A DNA stretch of 64,000 nt from assembly GCA_016125225.1 (NCBI GenBank), contig WGME01000010.1:90710-154709 (forward strand), in the 5' to 3' direction. The stretch is from a bacterium (GTDB taxonomy: Bacteria; Planctomycetota; Planctomycetia; Planctomycetales; Planctomycetaceae). Shown here one piece after another: positions 36,512-45,878 of the stretch (position 1 is its first letter; every line of letters begins with the position of its first letter). Under the pieces are notes generated by a model. The model saw nothing but the letters and a program-made list of their open reading frames with translations. It ran no database searches and was not told where the DNA came from. Position numbers and translations under genes: made by a program.

Positions 36512-38029
36512 ATGCCTGACGATGCGCTTGCTCAATCGACGACATCCTCAACCCCGGCGATTGATCTGACGGGCCGGTCGCTGGGGGAATTCCAGATCAT
36601 ACGTCGACTGGGCAAAGGGGGCATGGCCGAGGTCTATCTGGCCGAGCAAACCAGCCTGAAACGCCAGGTTGCCATCAAGGTTCTGCGGCAGGAATTCCTG
36701 TCCGATGCTGCCTATGTTAAACGCTTTCAGCATGAAGCCACGGCGGCAGGGGGCCTGAATCATCCCAACATTGTTCAGGTCTATTCCATCGGCGAACAGG
36801 ATGGGATTCATTACATCGCTCAGGAATACGTCCGCGGGGGCAACCTGAAGGACTTCCTGAAGAAGAAGGGGCCGCTTGACTGGCCCATGACGGCCTTTCT
36901 CCTGAAACAAGTTGCGGCGGCATTGCAGGTGGCTGGTGCCGCAGGAATTGTGCATCGCGATGTGAAGCCGGAGAACATTCTGCTGACCCGCAAAGGAGAG
37001 GCCAAGGTCGCCGACTTTGGACTGGCCCAACTTACACAAGGGGGTGAACGAGTCGCGTTAACGCAGGTTGGCGTCACGATGGGAACGCCACTGTACATGA
37101 GCCCCGAGCAAGTCCGGGGGAACGCTGTCGATCATCGCAGCGATCTCTATTCATTCGGTGCCATGGCCTATCATATGCTCGCCGGACGTCCGCCCTTCCG
37201 CGGCGAAAACGCCATGGCGGTCGCGGTCCAGCATCTAAACGAAACGCCCGAACCGCTCCGTTCGATCCGCCCCGATCTCCCAGTCGGGGCCTGCAAGCTC
37301 ATCGAAAAGATGATGGCCAAGAAACCAGAAGATCGCTTTTCGGATGCTCAGGCCGTACTGAATGAACTCAAAGCCTTACAAAAGCAGGCAAACGGTAAAT
37401 CGAGCGGGGCGACTGGCACACTGAACACCAACCATCCGCTGGCCAAATCGCGCCGCTGGACTGCCAACCTCTGGAAAAATCGGAGTGTCCGCCAGCAGAC
37501 CACGGGGCTCATCGTGGCCGCGATCGCCGTGACGGCGGCTGCGGCGGCCTATGGTTGGTCGGAGCGCATCGGCAATCCCTTCTTGACGACCGCTCCCCCA
37601 CCACCAGCGGTGGCTCATCAATCGACGATTGACGGTCAGTATTTCTATGCCATGCGGAATGGCGAAGATGAAATGGCCTGGAAAGCGGTGGCCAATTACC
37701 CATCGACCAGTTCCGGCCTGAAGGACGAAATGCCCCGCAAAGTGGCCGAGTTGCGGCTGGCGATCATCTACCTGCACCAGGATCGGCTCGCAGAAGCCGA
37801 GCAGGTGTTCAACGATTTTCTCAAAGCCCGGTCGACCGACAAATGGAAGGAAGCCCACGGCCTAGCGGGACGTGCCATCCTCGAAAGTTTGCGGCGCCAA
37901 AATTCGCAATCTCGACTGACAATCAACGAACTCGACCGCTTGATTGCTTCCGGTGTCAAGCTCGACGCCAAACTCGATCCGCTGCTGCGTGAGGCTCGCG
38001 AGAAGAATCGCGAACGGGCTGCCCCGTAG
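36512..38029 (+). CDS. Ser/Thr protein kinase with membrane anchor
   Basis: 505 residues. The kinase domain (about 25-290) is complete: glycine loop LGKGGMAEVYLAEQ, catalytic Lys in QVAIKVLRQEF, catalytic loop IVHRDVKPENILLT, DFGLAQ metal site, and the SPEQVRG block with SDLYSFGAMAYHMLAGRPPF. A membrane helix (GLIVAAIAVTAAAAAYGW, about residues 330-347) follows. A helical C-terminal region of about 130 residues outside the membrane looks like a sensor with degenerate TPR features. It is a PknB-type Hanks kinase. It is followed by an FHA-GAF-phosphatase gene 174 bases downstream, which suggests an opposing kinase and phosphatase or a phosphopeptide-reading pair. Confidence 0.94.
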   Translation: MPDDALAQSTTSSTPAIDLTGRSLGEFQIIRRLGKGGMAEVYLAEQTSLKRQVAIKVLRQEFLSDAAYVKRFQHEATAAGGLNHPNIVQVYSIGEQDGIHYIAQEYVRGGNLKDFLKKKGPLDWPMTAFLLKQVAAALQVAGAAGIVHRDVKPENILLTRKGEAKVADFGLAQLTQGGERVALTQVGVTMGTPLYMSPEQVRGNAVDHRSDLYSFGAMAYHMLAGRPPFRGENAMAVAVQHLNETPEPLRSIRPDLPVGACKLIEKMMAKKPEDRFSDAQAVLNELKALQKQANGKSSGATGTLNTNHPLAKSRRWTANLWKNRSVRQQTTGLIVAAIAVTAAAAAYGWSERIGNPFLTTAPPPPAVAHQSTIDGQYFYAMRNGEDEMAWKAVANYPSTSSGLKDEMPRKVAELRLAIIYLHQDRLAEAEQVFNDFLKARSTDKWKEAHGLAGRAILESLRRQNSQSRLTINELDRLIASGVKLDAKLDPLLREAREKNRERAAP

Positions 38030-38203
38030 TCGCTTCAGAGCCAGTCAATTCCGAGGCGGTTTTGATCCGTCCGGCAACGATATCGGCGGCCACGCTAAGA
38101 TTGCTGCCAACCGTCCCGCGCGATACTCTGGTCCCCGTGATGTGACGGCACGCTTTGTGGGCAGGAGGCCCTGTGCTCAACTCAGGAGTGGAGGCTCCCA
38201 ATT

Positions 38204-39931
38204 GTGGCTGTGCTCAAGCTGATTCGTGGTGGGGCGATCGGGCAAATTTTGCCTCTGAGCGGTGACCGTATTGTGCTCGGTCGCCATCCCACCTGCCAGA
38301 TCGTCCTCGATAACGTCGCGGTCAGCCGTCATCACGCCCAAATTCTCGAAAGTCATGGCACCTATTTCCTCGAAGACCTCCGCAGCCGCAACGGGACCCA
38401 ACTGAATACGGAGTCGATTCGCGGGCGTGTCGAACTCAAAGATGGCGACCAGATCAAACTCTGCGACTATGTGTTTCAGTTTCTGGTCTCTTCCACAGCC
38501 ACCACAGACTTGCCGCGGCTGGCCGGAGGGAAAATCCCGCTTCGCAGTCGCACCCGGGAAACGATCGACAATATCAGTGATCCCTCGGTGCTGGCCGATG
38601 ATCATGCCAGTTCGCATGTCGAAGGCTCTTCGATTATCTCGAGTCTGGAACCCGAGTCGGTACAGACGATCCGGTTGCATGTCCGGCCCGAAGTCAAACT
38701 GCGAGCGATTCTGGAGATCGGCCAGGTGCTCGCGCGAGTGTTGCAGGTCGACGCCGTCTTGCCCCTCATTCTCGATGGTCTGTTCAAGATCTTTCCGCAG
38801 GCGGAATGGGGGTTTGTTTTCCTGAAAGACCCGGTGACTGGTCGGGGAAGCGTACGAACATCCAAATCGCGTCGAGCCGATGAAGAAGACCGCTTCCCGT
38901 TCAGTCAGACGATCGTCGATCAGGCGATGAACAGTGGCAAAGCCATTTTGAGTGCCGATGCCCTGCGTGACGCCCGCTTTGCCACCAGCGATAGCCTGCA
39001 GGGCCTGCAGATTCGCTCGGTCATGTGCTCGCCGATGCAGGATGTCTCCGGCCAGGCCTTGGGAGTGATTCAAATCTGCACCCGCGATTTGAATCAGCAG
39101 TTCACGAGCGATGACCTCGAACTGCTGGCCAGTGTCAGTTCGCAGTGTGCTCGGGCGCTCGAACATGCCACGCTGCATGAACAACTGCTGGCTCAACGGG
39201 AAATGGAACGAGAGCTGGAATTTGCGACGCAGGTGCAGCTTGGCTTCCTGCCCAGCGAGGCCCCGCAATTACCCGGCTACGAATTCGATGACTACTATGA
39301 ACCGGCTCACCGTGTGAGTGGCGACTACTTTGATTACATTCGCCTGCCGAATGGCAACTTGGCCGTGACTGTCGGTGATGTCGCGGGGAAGGGAGTGCCA
39401 GCCGCGCTCCTGATGGCTCGTCTGCACGCTTCGGCCCGCTACCATCTCCTCAGTGCGACGTCCGCCGCTGAAGCTTTGAGCAGTTTGAACAGCGAGATCG
39501 CGACGAGCGGCCTGGGCTTCCGGTTCATCACTTTGGTGATGGCGGTCATTAATCCGAAGACCAATGAAGTGCACATTGCCAACGCAGGCCATTTGCCGCC
39601 GTTGTTACGTAGTCGTCGCGGCGTCATCGGCCCGATTGGCCTGAAAGATTCAGGGATGCCCCTGGGTGTCCTGCTGCAACAGAACTACCGTGAAACCGTG
39701 CTTCCCCTGGAACCCGACGATACGTTGCTGTTCTTCACCGATGGATTGACCGAGGCGATGAACGATGCCGAGCAGATCTACGGTCAGGGGCGGCTGCTGG
39801 AATTGCTGAAGACAGCCCCCGTGCCCGTGGAAGACCTTGTCCCGTTTGTGGTCGATGATGTGGAACATTTTGTCAGCGAACGCAGTCAGCGCGACGACCT
39901 GTGCATTGTAGCTGTGCGACGGATGGAGTAA
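38204..39931 (+). CDS. FHA-GAF-PP2C (SpoIIE/RsbU-type) phosphatase
   Basis: 575 residues from GTG 38204. GGAGTGGAGG (38184-38193) provides the ribosome site, and no ATG near it gives the FHA start. The FHA domain (about 1-95) shows IVLGRHPTCQIVLDN, VSRHHAQILES and LRSRNGTQLN, enough to bind phosphothreonine. A GAF domain spans about 165-325. A short coiled linker (LAQREMERELEFATQVQLGF) leads into the SpoIIE-type PP2C domain (about 340-573) with VSGDYFDYIRLPNG, VGDVAGKGVPAALLMARLHA and LLFFTDGLTEAMND, containing the metal-binding aspartates. Predicted: a phosphoserine/threonine phosphatase in partner switching. The kinase gene lies immediately upstream. The GAF ligand is unknown. Confidence 0.94.
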   Translation: MAVLKLIRGGAIGQILPLSGDRIVLGRHPTCQIVLDNVAVSRHHAQILESHGTYFLEDLRSRNGTQLNTESIRGRVELKDGDQIKLCDYVFQFLVSSTATTDLPRLAGGKIPLRSRTRETIDNISDPSVLADDHASSHVEGSSIISSLEPESVQTIRLHVRPEVKLRAILEIGQVLARVLQVDAVLPLILDGLFKIFPQAEWGFVFLKDPVTGRGSVRTSKSRRADEEDRFPFSQTIVDQAMNSGKAILSADALRDARFATSDSLQGLQIRSVMCSPMQDVSGQALGVIQICTRDLNQQFTSDDLELLASVSSQCARALEHATLHEQLLAQREMERELEFATQVQLGFLPSEAPQLPGYEFDDYYEPAHRVSGDYFDYIRLPNGNLAVTVGDVAGKGVPAALLMARLHASARYHLLSATSAAEALSSLNSEIATSGLGFRFITLVMAVINPKTNEVHIANAGHLPPLLRSRRGVIGPIGLKDSGMPLGVLLQQNYRETVLPLEPDDTLLFFTDGLTEAMNDAEQIYGQGRLLELLKTAPVPVEDLVPFVVDDVEHFVSERSQRDDLCIVAVRRME

Positions 39932-39937
39932 CGCACG

Positions 39938-41908
39938 GTGAAACTTGATGTTATGGGGGTCCTGGGGCCGGACGGACGCATTGCCCAGCGGCACCCGGCC
40001 TATGAATCTCGTCCGCAACAACTCGAAATGGCCGCGGCGGTTTCCAAAGCGATCGCGGATGGTCAGCACCTTGTTGTGGAGGCCGGGACCGGAACCGGCA
40101 AGAGTTTTGCGTATCTTGTCCCGGCGATTCTGGCGGCCACCGCCGAACAGGGCACGTCGTCGACCAAACTTCGAGTGGTGGTCTCGACACATACCATCAG
40201 CCTGCAGGAACAACTCATCGGGCGAGATATCCCGTTTTTGAACGCGGTGCTCCCCGTCGAGTTTTCCGCCGTTCTGGTCAAGGGCCGGTCCAACTATGTC
40301 AGCCTGCGGCGCTTGCAGGGGGCGGTTCAGCGATCACACACGCTCTTCGCTCGTCCTGACGAAGTGGATCAGATGCAGGAACTGCTGAGCTGGTCGCGAC
40401 AGACAACCGACGGCAGTTTGAGCGACCTCTCTTTCAAACCCTTGCCTGCCGTGTGGGATGAAGTTCAAAGCGAGCACGGCAACTGCCTGGGCAAGAACTG
40501 TCCGACCTATAATGACTGCCTGTACTACAAGGCCCGCCGCCGTGTCTGGAACGCCGATGTGCTGGTGGTCAATCACGCCCTGTTTTTCAGTGACCTCGCC
40601 CTCCGCCGCGATGGGGCTTCTGTGCTGCCCGATTACGACGTAGTGATTCTTGATGAAGCCCACACGGTCGAACAGGTCGCAGCCGATCATCTGGGATTGT
40701 CGATTTCCAATGGTCAACTGGAATATCAGCTCAACAAGCTCTTTCACGAACGGCAGCAGAAAGGGTTACTGGCCAGAGATGAACTGCAGGACGCACAACG
40801 TCAGGTCGCGGTAACCCGTCGTGAAGTCCGCGACCTGTTCGATGAACTCCGCCGTTGGAAAGAAACACGGGCACCGAGTAACGGACGAGTGCAGTCGCCC
40901 ATCCGGATTGAAAACACCGTCAGCCCGGCTCTTTATGATCTGGCATCACGAATCGTGCAGTTTGCGCAGTCGCTGGAGAAGGACGAAGAGAAAATTGAGT
41001 ATCTGGCAGCGGCCGAGCGTTGCGGCGGGTTGGCGGACACGTTGCAGTCCTGGCTGCAACAAGGCCTGGAAGACAATGTCTACTGGATCGAACAATTCGG
41101 TACAGAAGGCCATCGCCTGCGGCTGACCTCTGCGCCCATTGACGTCGGGTCGACGTTACGCAATGAACTGTTCAACAAAGTGCCCACGGTGATTTTGACG
41201 AGTGCCACATTGGCGACGGGGCGTGATGATTTTCAATTCATTCGCCAACGCCTCGGGCTGACAAAGACTGCGGAAACCCGTCTGGGCAGCCCGTTCGATT
41301 ACCGCAAACAAGTTCGTCTGGTGCTCGCCGACGGCATGCCCGATCCGGGGAGTGAACCCAGTGCCTACGAAACCGCGGCGATTGAACGCATCCAGCGCTA
41401 TCTCGACTGGACCAAGGGCCGGGCCTTTGTGCTGTTCACGAGCTATCGCATGCTGCAGAACTGCGCCCGCCGTTTGACGCCGTGGTTATCCAAGCGGAAC
41501 TATGGTCTCTATGTCCAGGGAAGTGATATCCCTCGGAGTCTGCTACTCGATAAGTTTCGCCAGGACCCGGCCGGTGTTCTGTTTGGCACCGACAGCTTCT
41601 GGCAAGGGGTCGATGTGCCCGGCGAAGCCTTGCAGAATGTCATCATCACCAAGCTGCCCTTCACGCCGCCGGATGATCCGCTGCTGGAGGCGCGTGTCGA
41701 AGCCATCCGGGCGGATGGGGGCAACCCTTTCCTGGAATATCAGGTGCCCGAAGCCGTGATCAAATTGAAGCAGGGCTTCGGGCGTCTGATTCGTACTCGG
41801 ACAGACACCGGGATGGTGGCTATTCTCGATCCTCGCGTCCGCAGCAAACCTTATGGACGCACTTTCCTGGAAAGTCTGCCCGAATGTGAAGTGGTGATTG
41901 ATTCCTGA
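39938..41908 (+). CDS. ATP-dependent helicase, DinG/XPD-like
   Basis: 656 residues from GTG 39938, starting 6 bases after the phosphatase gene. VVEAGTGTGKSFAYLVPAIL is the Walker A motif, VVILDEAHTVEQVAADHL the DEAH box, and DSFWQGVDVPGEALQNVII with QGFGRLIRTRTDTGMVAILD the C-terminal helicase motifs V and VI. CLGKNCPTYNDCLYYKARR has three of the cysteines expected of the iron-sulfur cluster in XPD-type helicases. It is a cytoplasmic 5'-3' DNA helicase, probably for repair of damaged or R-loop DNA. The coupling to a regulatory phosphatase gene may be only positional. Confidence 0.93.
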   Translation: MKLDVMGVLGPDGRIAQRHPAYESRPQQLEMAAAVSKAIADGQHLVVEAGTGTGKSFAYLVPAILAATAEQGTSSTKLRVVVSTHTISLQEQLIGRDIPFLNAVLPVEFSAVLVKGRSNYVSLRRLQGAVQRSHTLFARPDEVDQMQELLSWSRQTTDGSLSDLSFKPLPAVWDEVQSEHGNCLGKNCPTYNDCLYYKARRRVWNADVLVVNHALFFSDLALRRDGASVLPDYDVVILDEAHTVEQVAADHLGLSISNGQLEYQLNKLFHERQQKGLLARDELQDAQRQVAVTRREVRDLFDELRRWKETRAPSNGRVQSPIRIENTVSPALYDLASRIVQFAQSLEKDEEKIEYLAAAERCGGLADTLQSWLQQGLEDNVYWIEQFGTEGHRLRLTSAPIDVGSTLRNELFNKVPTVILTSATLATGRDDFQFIRQRLGLTKTAETRLGSPFDYRKQVRLVLADGMPDPGSEPSAYETAAIERIQRYLDWTKGRAFVLFTSYRMLQNCARRLTPWLSKRNYGLYVQGSDIPRSLLLDKFRQDPAGVLFGTDSFWQGVDVPGEALQNVIITKLPFTPPDDPLLEARVEAIRADGGNPFLEYQVPEAVIKLKQGFGRLIRTRTDTGMVAILDPRVRSKPYGRTFLESLPECEVVIDS

Positions 41909-41934
41909 AGATGGAGGATCGCTACATCCAACGC

Positions 41935-42195
41935 TCAGTTGCAAACGGTCGCGTAAGACTCGGCTTCAGCAGCTTGATCGATCGTCTCTCCGAGGCAAGG
42001 GTCGCCACAGAATGCGACCAGTGCCAGCAGAATGGCCCGCCAGTTCCCCTCGACCATGACACAGTCAGACTGACGCATCGCCAGCAGTCCACGATCGGAA
42101 TAGAACTCGGACAATGCCGTCAATTGGTGTGAAGGGAGTGTAACCTCGACCAATGTCGGACTCAAAATCTCAACGCGCATTAAGCTGGGTGACAT
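41935..42195 (-). CDS. Small hypothetical protein
   Basis: 86 residues (starts MSPSLMRVEILSPTLVEVTL) filling the gap between the helicase and the oxidoreductase, on the opposite strand. Composition is normal for a soluble protein and there are no transmembrane or known motifs. Its ATG lies 3 bases downstream of the stop of another minus-strand frame (42199-42462), so the two could form a small operon. I do not recognise a family. A plus-strand frame (41911-42132) also exists, but its translation is poor in protein-like features. Confidence 0.4.
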   Translation of the reverse strand: MSPSLMRVEILSPTLVEVTLPSHQLTALSEFYSDRGLLAMRQSDCVMVEGNWRAILLALVAFCGDPCLGETIDQAAEAESYATVCN

Positions 42196-42198
42196 GAT

Positions 42199-42462
42199 TC
42201 AACTCCCAGATTCAGAAAGAAGACAGGACGTGACGGGAACCTTGAGCGCTCGAGAAAGGTACTCTTGACGGTAACCAAAACGTAACGGAATTGCCACAAA
42301 ATTCCGTGGAATCTTTTCCCGCCAAAGCGCCCGTCGATTAAGTTCTTGTCCGCTCAGATTTTGGAGAATTCCATCGCAGACAAGACCAGCCACGAATCGA
42401 ATGGGATTTCGTTCACCAGACGGCCTTTCCGATTGAGTCAAACAGTTGGCTTTCAGTACCAT
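42199..42462 (-). CDS. Possible small hypothetical protein
   Basis: 87 residues from ATG 42462, with a longer start at 42525 that would overlap the oxidoreductase start. The C-terminal half reads well as protein (ELNRRALWREKIPRNFVAIP, LRFGYRQEYLSRALKVPV). No Shine-Dalgarno is evident and no family was recognised. It is directly upstream of the 86-residue frame at 41935-42195. The 328-base gap before the oxidoreductase holds nothing else I can name. Confidence 0.33.
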   Translation of the reverse strand: MVLKANCLTQSERPSGERNPIRFVAGLVCDGILQNLSGQELNRRALWREKIPRNFVAIPLRFGYRQEYLSRALKVPVTSCLLSESGS

Positions 42463-42523
42463 AACAGTTTGATGCGACCGGCCTCTCAGACAGACTTCTT
42501 GACGATCAGCTTCCGAGGACAGC

Positions 42524-44752
42524 ATGCGTAAAGTGCAAACGGGTGGCGGGTTTCCAGCGTTGATGTACACCTGGCGCAAAGCCCGTGAAGCGGGCGGGCT
42601 GTTCAAACTCTGGCGGGCCATGCGCTCCAAAAATGCCTGTAAGACCTGTGCACTTGGCATGGGTGGCCAGCAGGGTGGCATGGTCAATGAGCGAGGAGTC
42701 TTCCCGGAAGTCTGCAAAAAATCGCTACAGGCGATGGTCTCTGACATGCAGGGGGCAGTGCGTCCCGAGTTCTTCGAGACCTACTCACTGCCGCAGTTGC
42801 AATCCTTCACGCCCCGCGAACTCGAGAACAGTGGTCGGTTAACGCAACCGATGGTGCTATCAGCGGGCGAGCAGTATTACCGCCCGATCACCTGGGAGGC
42901 CGCCTTCGAGAAGTTGATTAGCAAGCTGAAGCAGACATCCGCCGATGAAACATTCTGGTATTTCAGCGGACGCAGCAGTAACGAAGCTGGTTTTCTGCTG
43001 CAACTCTTTGCCCGCGTGTTCGGGACCAACAACGTTAACAATTGCAGCTACTACTGCCATCAGGCCAGCGGCGTTGGCTTGAACAGCGTGCTCGGCACAG
43101 GCACCGCGACTCTTGTGCTCGAAGATGTGGAGCACGCCGATTGCGTGTTTATCATTGGAGGCAACCCCGCGAGCAATCATCCCCGCTTAATGAGTACGCT
43201 CAAGCATATCCGTCGGCGGGGTGGGGAAGTGATTGTCATCAACCCCATCGTCGAAACAGGTATGGTGAACTTCAGCGTCCCCAGTGACCCGATCAGTCTT
43301 CTGTTCGGCACCAAGATCGCCACGTTGTATGTGCAACCACACATTGGGGGAGATCTCGCGCTGCTGACCGGCGTCGCAAAACGCATCGTCGAAATGCAGG
43401 CCCACAATGAGACGTTCCTGAATCAATACTGCGACCACTGGCCCGATCTGAAACAGCAACTCGCGGCCATTCCCTGGAACGACATCTGTGCAAAGTCGGG
43501 TGTCGGGATGGATGAAATCAACGCCATCGCCCGGCGGTATGCCAAAGCGAAGAATGTGGTCTTCAGTTGGACAATGGGGATTACCCATCACATTCATGGC
43601 GTCCAGAATGTCGAAGCCATTGCCAATCTTGCGTTATTGCGGGGCATGGTGGGGCGACCGAATGCCGGGCTGATGCCGATTCGTGGGCATTCCAATGTGC
43701 AGGGCATTGGTTCGGTTGGCGTGACCCCCAAACTGAAAGACGCCGTCTTCGACCGTCTGCAAGCTCACTTTGGTCTGCAGCTTCCGACAACCGCAGGCCT
43801 CGACACGATGGCCTGCATGGATGGCTCGCTGGCCGGCCATTTGAAGGTTGGCTTCTGCCTGGGGGGCAACTTGTACGGTTCCAATCCCGATGCGGAGTAT
43901 GCCCGGCAGTCACTGTCCAAGCTCGATTTGCTCGTCTATCTGAATACGACATTGAATACCGGTCATGCCCACGGACTGGCCCGGGAAACGTTGATTCTGC
44001 CCGTTCTTGCCCGCGATGAAGAACCCGAACCGACCACACAGGAATCGATGTTCAACTACGTCCGGCTGAGTGACGGGGGGCCGGCGCGGCTGGAAGGCCC
44101 GAAAAGTGAGATCGAAGTCATTGCGACCATGGCCAGAGGGGTGCTGGGTGACTCCGGGCCGATCGACTGGAAATCGATGCAGGCTACCAATCGCATTCGT
44201 GAAGCGATTGCGCAGGTCGTTCCCGGGTTTGACAAACTCGCCGAGATTGCTCAGACGAAACGCGAGTTTCAGATAGACGGTCGGACCTTTCATACGCCGC
44301 AGTTCCCCACACCGAACGGCAAAGCCCAGTTGCGAGTACACGCTCTTCCCGACCTCATTGGCGGCCCGCAAGAGTTACGCATGATGACCATTCGCAGTGA
44401 AGGGCAATTTAACACCGTCGTGTATGAAGACTACGACTTGTACCGGGGCATCGAGCGTCGCGATGTCATTTTGCTGAATCCGGAAGATGTGCAGCGCTGG
44501 GGATTCACGGATGGCGAACGTGTGACTGTACGGTCGGAGACCGGTGTCATGGAAGGCGTCATGATTGTCGCTTTCCCGAAGATCCGCGCTGGCAACGCGG
44601 CGATGTATTATCCCGAATCCAATGTGCTGGTTCCCCGAACCAGCGATCCGCGCAGCCGCACACCAGCCTTCAAACTGGTGCTGATTTCGCTGCACAAAGC
44701 CGAAAATCCCAAGAAGCCGGTCAAGCTCCCCGTGCTGGCCAGTCATTCCTGA
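42524..44752 (+). CDS. FdhF/YdeP-type molybdopterin oxidoreductase
   Basis: 742 residues, the usual length for the YdeP subgroup of formate-dehydrogenase-like enzymes. CKTCALGMGGQQGGMVNE near the N-terminus carries only a Cys pair, as in YdeP-like proteins, rather than the four-Cys cluster of true formate dehydrogenases. Molybdopterin-binding blocks include ETFWYFSGRSSNEAGFLLQL, NNVNNCSYYCHQASGVGLNS, VFIIGGNPASNHPRLMSTL, LMPIRGHSNVQGIGSVG and, in the C-terminal domain, LRMMTIRSEGQFNTVVYEDY. No signal peptide is present, so it is cytoplasmic. Substrate unknown; in enterobacteria YdeP is linked to acid resistance. Its two small upstream neighbours are on the other strand. Confidence 0.9.
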   Translation: MRKVQTGGGFPALMYTWRKAREAGGLFKLWRAMRSKNACKTCALGMGGQQGGMVNERGVFPEVCKKSLQAMVSDMQGAVRPEFFETYSLPQLQSFTPRELENSGRLTQPMVLSAGEQYYRPITWEAAFEKLISKLKQTSADETFWYFSGRSSNEAGFLLQLFARVFGTNNVNNCSYYCHQASGVGLNSVLGTGTATLVLEDVEHADCVFIIGGNPASNHPRLMSTLKHIRRRGGEVIVINPIVETGMVNFSVPSDPISLLFGTKIATLYVQPHIGGDLALLTGVAKRIVEMQAHNETFLNQYCDHWPDLKQQLAAIPWNDICAKSGVGMDEINAIARRYAKAKNVVFSWTMGITHHIHGVQNVEAIANLALLRGMVGRPNAGLMPIRGHSNVQGIGSVGVTPKLKDAVFDRLQAHFGLQLPTTAGLDTMACMDGSLAGHLKVGFCLGGNLYGSNPDAEYARQSLSKLDLLVYLNTTLNTGHAHGLARETLILPVLARDEEPEPTTQESMFNYVRLSDGGPARLEGPKSEIEVIATMARGVLGDSGPIDWKSMQATNRIREAIAQVVPGFDKLAEIAQTKREFQIDGRTFHTPQFPTPNGKAQLRVHALPDLIGGPQELRMMTIRSEGQFNTVVYEDYDLYRGIERRDVILLNPEDVQRWGFTDGERVTVRSETGVMEGVMIVAFPKIRAGNAAMYYPESNVLVPRTSDPRSRTPAFKLVLISLHKAENPKKPVKLPVLASHS

Positions 44753-44793
44753 GGGGACAGAGTGCGAAGCTTATCCGATAATTGTCTAAACAA

Positions 44794-45294
44794 TCATGCC
44801 CCTTGAGGCACATGCGGCGGGGCGAACTTGATCTTCTGGAAGAGCGGGCGGGTTTGCCTGGTGACAGGGTCTATTTCCGCAGTGCAGGCCGAGATGGCAT
44901 GAACCAGATGCTCGTACTGCAGATCGTAGTCGGCCTCGATTTCGATTTCCCAGTCGTCCGGAGTCGCAGCCGCGGCGGCTGTCTGAATCCGTCGCAGCTC
45001 AGCTGTCAGCCTGCGGAAAGCTTCCGTGCCTGCCCCCAAATCTCGCGAACCCAGGAGGACGGCTCGGAGAGCCCCGGCCTCATCGGCCTGCAATCGCACT
45101 CGCAAGGCCGCGGGCGGTGCCTCCACGGCGATGGGCGCTGTTGGCTGGGGGAGAGTGACATCAAAATTGCCTTCCGGGGCGATGATCTTCAGGTTCAACA
45201 TGAAGAAGATCAGCAGCAAGAAGGTGATGTCGATAAGAGGAGACATCGGGATCGACGGACTACCGGACGCGTGTGACTTACGAAATCTTAGCAT
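44794..45294 (-). CDS. ExbD/TolR-type biopolymer transport protein (third ExbD)
   Basis: 166 residues. One N-terminal membrane helix with the proton-path Asp (IPMSPLIDITFLLLIFFMLNL), then a periplasmic domain. ExbD/TolR proteins pair with an ExbB/TolQ channel to turn proton flow into mechanical work at the envelope. This gene is last in the operon and closely similar in the helix region to the preceding ExbD (45345-45860): the two genes share a 52-base identical stretch. The C-terminal periplasmic domain is different, so they likely engage different partners. Confidence 0.9.
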   Translation of the reverse strand: MLRFRKSHASGSPSIPMSPLIDITFLLLIFFMLNLKIIAPEGNFDVTLPQPTAPIAVEAPPAALRVRLQADEAGALRAVLLGSRDLGAGTEAFRRLTAELRRIQTAAAAATPDDWEIEIEADYDLQYEHLVHAISACTAEIDPVTRQTRPLFQKIKFAPPHVPQGA

Positions 45295-45344
45295 GGTCTG
45301 CCCTTAACAAGGAGATGCTGGATTTCCGTCCGGTCGTACTGGCT

Positions 45345-45860
45345 TCACGCCCCTTTTGGCTCATGCGGCGGAGCGAACTTGATCTTTTCAATGTACCGGA
45401 CGAGTTGTCCCGTTTGCGGATCGAGTCGGCCTGTGCAACGCGAAACGGCCTTAATCACATACTTGTACTGCAGTTCGTAGTCGGCATCGATTTCGACTTC
45501 GATGTCTTTCGTCAGCGGATTGCCAGGACGCACGATGATCTTCAGGATTTCGCCCGACAGCCGATCGAACGCCGCATCGTCGTTGCCGAGGTTCTTTTGT
45601 CCCAGCGTGAGCTGTGTCAGGTTGCCTTGCGCATCGGACTTCAGCCCGACTTTGATATCGGGCAGATTCACGTCGTCGTCCTGGGCCTGAGACGGTGCAC
45701 CGATCGGCATGTTGATATCGAAATTGCCTTCCGGGGCGATGATCTTCAGGTTCAACATGAAGAAGATCAGCAACTGGAAGGTGATGTCGATCATGGGTGC
45801 CATAGGCACTTCCACCTTCGAGGCACCCGCGTCGCGTTTGGCCAGTTTCATCGATTGCAC
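45345..45860 (-). CDS. ExbD/TolR-type biopolymer transport protein (second ExbD)
   Basis: 171 residues. The membrane helix VPMAPMIDITFQLLIFFMLN holds the conserved Asp. It is followed by KIIAPEGNFDINMPIG and a periplasmic domain with an acidic insertion (AQDDDVNLPDIKVGL). It is predicted to form a proton-driven complex with ExbB (46420-47283). It sits 18 bases after the first ExbD gene and 50 bases before the third. Three ExbD paralogues against one ExbB suggest a hetero-oligomeric or differentially used motor. Confidence 0.9.
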   Translation of the reverse strand: MQSMKLAKRDAGASKVEVPMAPMIDITFQLLIFFMLNLKIIAPEGNFDINMPIGAPSQAQDDDVNLPDIKVGLKSDAQGNLTQLTLGQKNLGNDDAAFDRLSGEILKIIVRPGNPLTKDIEVEIDADYELQYKYVIKAVSRCTGRLDPQTGQLVRYIEKIKFAPPHEPKGA

Positions 45861-45878
45861 TCCCGCCCATCCGGGCTA

